Below are positions 23,401 to 27,162 of a stretch of DNA of 27,162 nucleotides, one piece after another; position 1 is the stretch's first letter, and every line of letters begins with the position of its first letter. A program made the translations under genes and the position numbers. The stretch is from DASUNQ01 sp036277075. Lineage in GTDB: Bacteria; Acidobacteriota; Thermoanaerobaculia; Multivoradales; UBA5704. The stretch is from NCBI GenBank assembly GCA_036277075.1, contig DASUNQ010000233.1, positions 1 to 27,162 of the forward strand, read 5' to 3'. Below the pieces are notes generated by a model. It worked only from the letters and a program-made list of their open reading frames with translations. It was not told the DNA's origin and did not search any database.

Positions 23401-23620
23401 CGAGGGTGTCCAGCCCGGCCTCGAGCTCTCCTACTCCGGCCCCAGCGCCCGGACCGACGCCGCCGGCCTCTTCGAGCTGCCGCGGCTCGCGCCCGGCCAC
23501 TACCGGCTGACGGTGTCCGCCGAGGGGTTCGCGCCGGCGACGACCGAGGTCGAGCTGCCGGAAGGGCGGACGGTGGAGCTCGAGGTGCCGCTCGCGCCCG
23601 CGGGCGAGGTGGAGTACTAG
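20411..23620 (+). CDS. Large secreted protein of about eleven carboxypeptidase-regulatory-like beta-sandwich modules
   Basis: This 1069-residue exported protein has a signal peptide (about 1-29, ending SPAAA) and no catalytic domain I can recognise. The rest is a string of about eleven modules of 75-105 residues. Each starts with a variant of (S)GRVxDxxGxPxxGAxV and ends with DxxGxFRFxxLxPGxYxLxxxAxGF. Well-kept copies start near GVVVDAAGRPIAGAAL, SGRVIDSEGNPIAGVEV, AGRVTGAKGVPVAGAHV, GRIVDHLGQPLPGFTV, SGRVMDAAGNPFPGAAV and SGRVLAVGSGAPLEGAVV. This is the CarboxypepD_reg-like (transthyretin-like) fold, often seen in adhesins, surface proteins and TonB-receptor extensions. No barrel domain, sortase motif or C-terminal sorting signal is obvious, so it is probably periplasmic or surface-exposed. 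A surface, scaffold or adhesion role is inference. It sits between prfA and prmC in the same direction. Confidence 0.88.
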   Translation: MPARALRPLLVALLAPALALSAAPASPAAAPLQVGGRVSTEGRSPVAAAVELVPVPGGPGSAAPPTLRATPGPDGSFSLTAPAPGLYRLRAEAPGHAALEVPLLPVVEDVHLPLAALRRGPGRGQAAAAELLGGGDGPPVWLPAGLFPEVFGAAPSRAEGPKAVGDPVALAGRVLDAATRRPLAQAVVWFLGTEPLRWTLTGRDGTFSLPVRPAEHNQLEAAAAGHVGAVREKVRPGEVVTLLLEPAAALAGVVVDAAGRPIAGAALHASPSGDAGGHSPRDAFRRATSGAGGRFRFPRLLPRQLYEIAARHDEHAPGRLLARTPPSGASAPPLRMVLGSGQTASGRVIDSEGNPIAGVEVSLARVERPHGRRSGLAFSIGRHGGPRATTDAAGRFRFRHLEAGEYDLSAARQGFAAAGRQGVEVPVQAAEADLGELVLEPGVVLAGRVTGAKGVPVAGAHVAANPSDWMFERWSAAPREPVVTDGDGVFRIGELRPGQRLQLHVDHPDYAPLDALGVEVPTAEPLAIELRPRGRLAVRVVGPEGEPIAGATVSAVFESRITAAGPHSGSSVTTHGLGRTDGEGSLVAHPQPGQLDLEVVAAGYETRRVPGVEVPAGGEARPVEVALRRSAPRATLVGRIVDHLGQPLPGFTVHAERVQGPADSEPVEPLRSEAAPADADGGYRIEDLPAGRYVVQARGTGPRTVRGAVTVGTGTARLDLVVAAGVEVSGRVMDAAGNPFPGAAVRLQPIPDGYGLRTASAADGSFLFEWVPDGIYRVVGQASGYADATAPAELRVAGAAVAGIEVVLGERSGAISGRILGVEPDELTRVWVRAHGRRLGMAHARPSPDGRYRLADLLPGTWEVRAGLPDGTQASGTVRLEPGGAEATLDLELMLRPVVSGRATFDGWPLAGAEMRFQGERPSGAETAYDGSFRLRLAPGPYILVLLEPRQGIGYSRPVEVGPDGAEVTIDLVPASLSGRVLAVGSGAPLEGAVVTAEGVQPGLELSYSGPSARTDAAGLFELPRLAPGHYRLTVSAEGFAPATTEVELPEGRTVELEVPLAPAGEVEY

Positions 23621-23674
23621 GACGAAGCCGAGCCGCCCCGATAGGCAGGTCGGCCGCCGCGTACACTGCCGGGC

Positions 23675-24520
23675 GTGAGCCCCACCCTGGGAGACCTCCT
23701 CGCCGCCGCGCGCCAGCGGCTCGCGGCGACGCCGTTCGGGGCGCCGCCGCGCGAGGCGGCGCTTCTGCTCGGCCACGTGCTCGGGCTCTCGGAGGCGCAG
23801 CTCCTGGCGCGCGACCGGGAGCCGGCGCCGCCGCCGGCGGCCGCGCGTTTCGAGAGCCTCCTCGCCCGCCGGCTCACCGGCGAGCCGGTCGCCTACCTGA
23901 CCGGCACCAGGGAGTTCTGGGGGCGGGCCTTCCGGGTCGACCGGCGGGTGCTGATCCCACGGCCGGAGACCGAGCACGTCGTCGAGGCGGCGCTGGCCGA
24001 GCCGCTGCCGCAACGGCCGCGCCTGCTCGACGTCGGCACCGGCTCGGGGTGCCTCGCGATCACGCTCGCCCTCGAGATCCCCGCGGCGCGACTCGTCGCC
24101 GCCGACCTCTCGCCCGGCGCTCTCGCGGTCGCCGCCGCCAACGCCCGCGAGCTGGGCGCCGCCGGGCGCGTCGCCTTCCTCGCCGGCGACCTGGCCGCCG
24201 GCATCGATCTCACCGCCTTCGACCTCGTCGTCAGCAACCCGCCGTACATCGACCCGGCCGAGCTACCCGGGCTCTCGCCCGAGGTTTGCGCTTTCGAGCC
24301 CCGTCTGGCACTCTCGCCGCGCGGCGCGGGCGACCTCCTGCTCGCGCGGCTCTTGCAACAGGCAACGGGGCTGCGACGCGGCGCGCGGCTGATCGTCGAG
24401 ATCGGCGCCAGGCAGCGCGACGCGGTGGTGCGCCACGGCGCGGTGGCCGGGCTCTCGCTCGCCGCCGAGCGGGCCGACTACGCCGGCATCCCACGGGTCC
24501 TCGTGTTCGAGAGGTCGTAG
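23675..24520 (+). CDS. prmC: Release factor glutamine N5-methyltransferase
   Basis: This 281-residue enzyme methylates the glutamine of the GGQ motif in release factors using S-adenosylmethionine. The N-terminal helical domain (about 1-85) is followed by the conserved REFWGRAFRVDRRVLIPRPETE. The SAM-binding motif is LLDVGTGSGCLAI (117-129), and the catalytic motif NPPY is at 188-191 in VVSNPPYIDPAEL. ALSPRGAGDLLLARLL is also typical of the family. The start is GTG 23675; no clear ribosome-binding site is visible, and translation may depend on the preceding message 54 bases upstream. The stop is nine bases before murA. Confidence 0.96.
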   Translation: MSPTLGDLLAAARQRLAATPFGAPPREAALLLGHVLGLSEAQLLARDREPAPPPAAARFESLLARRLTGEPVAYLTGTREFWGRAFRVDRRVLIPRPETEHVVEAALAEPLPQRPRLLDVGTGSGCLAITLALEIPAARLVAADLSPGALAVAAANARELGAAGRVAFLAGDLAAGIDLTAFDLVVSNPPYIDPAELPGLSPEVCAFEPRLALSPRGAGDLLLARLLQQATGLRRGARLIVEIGARQRDAVVRHGAVAGLSLAAERADYAGIPRVLVFERS

Positions 24521-24529
24521 CGCAGGGAA

Positions 24530-25801
24530 ATGGACCGCTTCCTCATCCAAGGACCGACCCGCCTCGCCGGCCGCGTGCGCGCCAGCGGCGCCAAGAACGC
24601 CGCGCTGCCGGCGCTCGCCGCTGCGCTGCTGACCGACGAGCCGCTCGAGCTCCACCGCGTGCCGCGGGTGCGCGACATCCGCACCATGCGCCGCCTGCTC
24701 GAGCACCTTGGGGTGGCGAGCGTCGACGACCGCGAGGCCGTGGTGCTGCGGCGCGACGCGCCGTACACGAGCGTCGCCGACGCTCCGTACGATCTGGTCA
24801 GGACGATGCGCGCCAGCGTCCTCGTGCTCGGGCCGCAGCTCGCCCGCCGCGGCCACGCCCGCGTCTCGCTCCCCGGCGGCTGCGCCATCGGCGTGCGGCC
24901 GATCGACCAGCACCTGAAGGGCCTCGCCGCGCTCGGCGCCGACGTCCACCTCGCGCACGGTTACGTCGAGGCGACCGCCGACCGCCTGCGCGGCGGCGCC
25001 TTCCGCTTCGACATGCCGACCGTCGGCGGCACTGAGAACGTCCTGATGGCCGCGGTGCTGGCGCGCGGCACGACGGTGCTCGACAACTGCGCCCGCGAGC
25101 CGGAGATCGCCGACCTCGCCCGGTTGCTGACCGCGATGGGAGCTCGGATCGAGGGGGCGGGGAGCGAGCGGATCGTCGTCGAAGGGGTGGAGCGGCTGGG
25201 CGGCGCCGCGCACAGCGTCATCCCCGACCGCATCGAGGGGGGCACCTACCTGATCGGAGCGGTGATGACCGGCGGCGACGTGCTGCTCGAGGCGGCCGAG
25301 GCCGCCGATCTGGCGCCCGTCCTCGAAAAATTGGCCGATGCCGGCGCGAACGTCGAGGTGACGCCGGCCGGGATCCGCGCCCGCGCCGACGGCCGCCTGA
25401 GCGCCCGCGACCTCGAAACCGCTCCCCACCCGGGCTTCCCAACCGACCTCCAGGCGCAATGGATGGCGCTGATGACCCAGGCCGAGGGGAGCTCGACGAT
25501 CCAGGAGCGGATCTTCGAGAACCGCTTCCAGCACGCGCCGGAGCTGGCGCGTATGGGGGCGAACGTGCGCGTCGACGGCGGCAGCGCCCGGGTCCAGGGC
25601 CCGACGCCGCTCACCGGCGCCGGCGTCATGGCCACCGACCTGCGCGCCTCGGCGTGCCTGGTGCTGGCGGGCGTCGCGGCGAGCGGCGAGACCGTCGTCG
25701 GCCGCATCTACCACCTCGACCGCGGCTACGAAGGCATGGAACTCAAATTGCAGTCGCTCGGCGCGCGAGTGGAGCGACAGCCCGAGGCGACCGCGGCCTG
25801 A
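24530..25801 (+). CDS. murA: UDP-N-acetylglucosamine 1-carboxyvinyltransferase
   Basis: This enzyme carries out the first committed step of peptidoglycan synthesis, transferring enolpyruvate from PEP to UDP-GlcNAc in the cytoplasm. The 423-residue length is standard. Substrate-binding SGAKNAALPAL (K22, N23) and the active-site loop LPGGCAIGVRPID with cysteine C118 are present, so the enzyme should be fosfomycin-sensitive in principle. MPTVGGTENVLMAAVLARG, DRIEGGTYLIGA, IFENRFQHAPEL and DLRASACLVLAG are also diagnostic. It follows prmC after nine bases, with AGGGAA directly before the ATG. With the PBP1b gene and the following Slt-like gene it adds to a cell-wall theme in this region. Confidence 0.97.
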   Translation: MDRFLIQGPTRLAGRVRASGAKNAALPALAAALLTDEPLELHRVPRVRDIRTMRRLLEHLGVASVDDREAVVLRRDAPYTSVADAPYDLVRTMRASVLVLGPQLARRGHARVSLPGGCAIGVRPIDQHLKGLAALGADVHLAHGYVEATADRLRGGAFRFDMPTVGGTENVLMAAVLARGTTVLDNCAREPEIADLARLLTAMGARIEGAGSERIVVEGVERLGGAAHSVIPDRIEGGTYLIGAVMTGGDVLLEAAEAADLAPVLEKLADAGANVEVTPAGIRARADGRLSARDLETAPHPGFPTDLQAQWMALMTQAEGSSTIQERIFENRFQHAPELARMGANVRVDGGSARVQGPTPLTGAGVMATDLRASACLVLAGVAASGETVVGRIYHLDRGYEGMELKLQSLGARVERQPEATAA

Positions 25802-25802
25802 C

Positions 25803-25835
25803 CGGCCGCCCGACACTCCCGCGCACACGCGGCCG
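25803..25835 (+). terminator. Inverted repeat after murA
   Basis: CGGCCGC (25803-25809) pairs with GCGGCCG (25829-25835) across a 19-base loop, starting at the murA stop codon. No T-run follows, so a terminator role is uncertain. The remaining bases to 25896 show nothing else. Confidence 0.25.
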
Positions 25836-25896
25836 CCCTGCGCGCCGCTCCCTCTCCCGTCGCGGTCCTGACGTCCACGGCTGTAAGCGGTCCGCC

Positions 25897-27162
25897 ATGA
25901 TCGGCGCCGTCGCCACCCTCCTGCTCTCCCTCCAGGCCGCGCCTCCGGCGCTCGACACGCGCGTCGAGCTGGTCGCGCTGCAGCTCGCCGGCCGCACCCG
26001 CGACGCCCTCGCGCGCACCGAGCGCGAGCTGGCCGAGCGCCCCGCGACCGCGCGCGCCGCCGGGCTCGACTACCTGCGCGGGCACCTGCTGGACCTCCTC
26101 GGGCGGCCCGCCGACGCCGCCGACGCCTTCGCGGCGACGATGGCGCACGCCCCGGGCCTCGCCCTCCATGCCCGCTACCGCCTGGCGCTGGAGCAGGCGC
26201 AGATGGGCCATCCCGAGGTGGCGGCGGGGCTGGTCGCCACCGGCATCCGCGCGCAGCCGGGATCGCCGCTGCTGCCGGAGGCGATCCGCCTGCTCCAGCG
26301 CACACTGGCGCAGGGGGGAGATTGCCGCCTGCTGCGCGGCCTGGCGCCGGAGCGCTTCCGCCCGGCGGACGGACGGCGGCTGGCGCTGGCGCAGGCCGAC
26401 TGCGAGCTGCGCGCCGGCCGGCGCGAGCCGGCGCGGCGGATCTACCTGGCGCTCGTCGAGCGGGACCCGGGCGACGAGACGGCGCGCGAAGCGGCCGAGC
26501 GGCTGGCGGCCCTGCTCCCCGAAAGCCAGGTCGGGCGGGCGGCGCTCCGCGTCGGCCTGGCCTTCCACCAGCATCGCGAATGGGACGAGGCGCTGCGCTG
26601 GCTGCGCGCGGCGCTCGCCGGCGCCGGGCTCTCCGGCGACGAGCGGCTGGAGGCGCGCTACGCGATCGGCCGCGCGCTCTTCTTCCGCGACGAGCTCGCC
26701 GCCGCCGCCGGCGCGTTCGGCGACCTCGCCGAGCGCGCCGCGGCGCCCGAGACGCGGGCCCGCGCCCGCTACCAGGAGGCGCGCGCCTACGAGCTCCTCG
26801 GCCAGCGCTCGCGCGCCGTCGCCACCTTCCGCACGGCCTACGCCGCGAGCCCGGCGGGCGAGTGGAGCGCAGCGGCGCTGCTCGCCGCGCTGCGCCTGCA
26901 CTGGCTCGCCGGCCGGGAGCGTCCGGCGCTCGACCTCTACGGGCACCTCCAATCGCGTCGCGAGTGGCGCGAGCAGGCCGCGCGCGCCGCCCTCTTCCTC
27001 GCCGCCTCCGATCTCGCGCGGAGCCGCCACGACCGCGCCCGCGCCTGGCTGGCGACGGCGGGGCTCGGCACGCCCGAGTACGCGATCGAGCTCGCCTACT
27101 GGCGCGGGCGGCGAGCGGAGGCCGCGGGGGACGAGGCCGGGGCGGTGCGGGCCTACGCCGCG
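25897..27162 (+). CDS. TPR-rich exported protein, probably the N-terminal part of a soluble lytic transglycosylase (partial)
   Basis: An open frame of 422 codons runs without a stop from ATG 25897 to the right edge. After a short hydrophobic leader (MIGAVATLLLSLQAAPP) the protein is all helical, with repeated TPR-like pairs such as ARYAIGRALFFRDELAAAAGAF, RARYQEARAYELLGQRSRAV and a final IELAYWRGRRAEAAGDEAGAV. The form YWRGRRAEAAGDEAGAVRAY is typical of the ring-shaped helical domain that precedes the catalytic domain of Slt70-type lytic transglycosylases. The catalytic part would lie outside the window, so this assignment is inferred; another TPR protein is possible. Codon use has the strong third-position GC of its neighbours. 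It follows murA on the same strand after 95 bases. Confidence 0.75.
   Translation, partial: MIGAVATLLLSLQAAPPALDTRVELVALQLAGRTRDALARTERELAERPATARAAGLDYLRGHLLDLLGRPADAADAFAATMAHAPGLALHARYRLALEQAQMGHPEVAAGLVATGIRAQPGSPLLPEAIRLLQRTLAQGGDCRLLRGLAPERFRPADGRRLALAQADCELRAGRREPARRIYLALVERDPGDETAREAAERLAALLPESQVGRAALRVGLAFHQHREWDEALRWLRAALAGAGLSGDERLEARYAIGRALFFRDELAAAAGAFGDLAERAAAPETRARARYQEARAYELLGQRSRAVATFRTAYAASPAGEWSAAALLAALRLHWLAGRERPALDLYGHLQSRREWREQAARAALFLAASDLARSRHDRARAWLATAGLGTPEYAIELAYWRGRRAEAAGDEAGAVRAYAA

Overview
This window is about 27 kb of very GC-rich bacterial chromosome. It is gene dense, with no sign of mobile elements, tRNA or rRNA genes, or CRISPR arrays. Several gene families together suggest an Acidobacteriota-type bacterium, perhaps Thermoanaerobaculia-like: a stand-alone SWIB protein, a large secreted M14 peptidase, a protein built from carboxypeptidase-regulatory-like modules, NtrC-type regulators and ECF/ChrR signalling. 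Myxococcota or another GC-rich phylum cannot be excluded from sequence alone.

Layout. Bases 1-1271 (minus strand) carry holB (partial) and tmk, a replication/nucleotide pair. Bases 1406-3933 (plus) carry a small SWIB-domain protein, a TerC-family membrane protein and a lone transhydrogenase alpha-1 subunit (PntAA). Bases 3896-5800 (minus) read sigma factor, then a ChrR-type zinc/cupin anti-sigma factor, then, after a strong intergenic hairpin, an unrecognised 181-residue protein. Bases 5921-9196 (minus) hold a class A PBP1b-type penicillin-binding protein and a small helical protein. Bases 9338-17233 (plus) hold an outer-membrane-type acid phosphatase lipoprotein, a PDZ/multi-TM/GAF/PAS histidine kinase, its NtrC-family sigma-54 activator and a secreted M14 metallopeptidase. 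Bases 17241-18849 (minus) hold an M19 dipeptidase and a secreted SnoaL-like protein. Bases 18968-27162 (plus) hold a housekeeping cluster rpmE-prfA-[1069-residue modular secreted protein]-prmC-murA, then a partial Slt-like TPR protein.

How the parts fit. RF1 (prfA) and its methyltransferase (prmC) form a functional pair, here split by a 3.2-kb gene for a repetitive secreted protein. Cell-wall functions recur: PBP1b, MurA and a lytic-transglycosylase-like protein. Peptide scavenging is represented by the M14 and M19 enzymes.

The most interesting regulatory signals are two sites with correct sigma-54 -24/-12 architecture. One precedes the histidine kinase/NtrC-type operon and has a 7-3-7 dyad about 100 bp upstream, where an enhancer site would sit; this suggests autoregulation. 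The other overlaps the most upstream possible start codon of the PBP1b gene, which suggests that gene is sigma-54 dependent and starts further downstream. The sigma factor/ChrR pair keeps the metal-ligand spacing known for the singlet-oxygen-responsive RpoE-ChrR system. I see no wholly novel multi-gene machine; the best leads are these regulatory arrangements, the unknown protein beside ChrR and the modular protein inserted between prfA and prmC.
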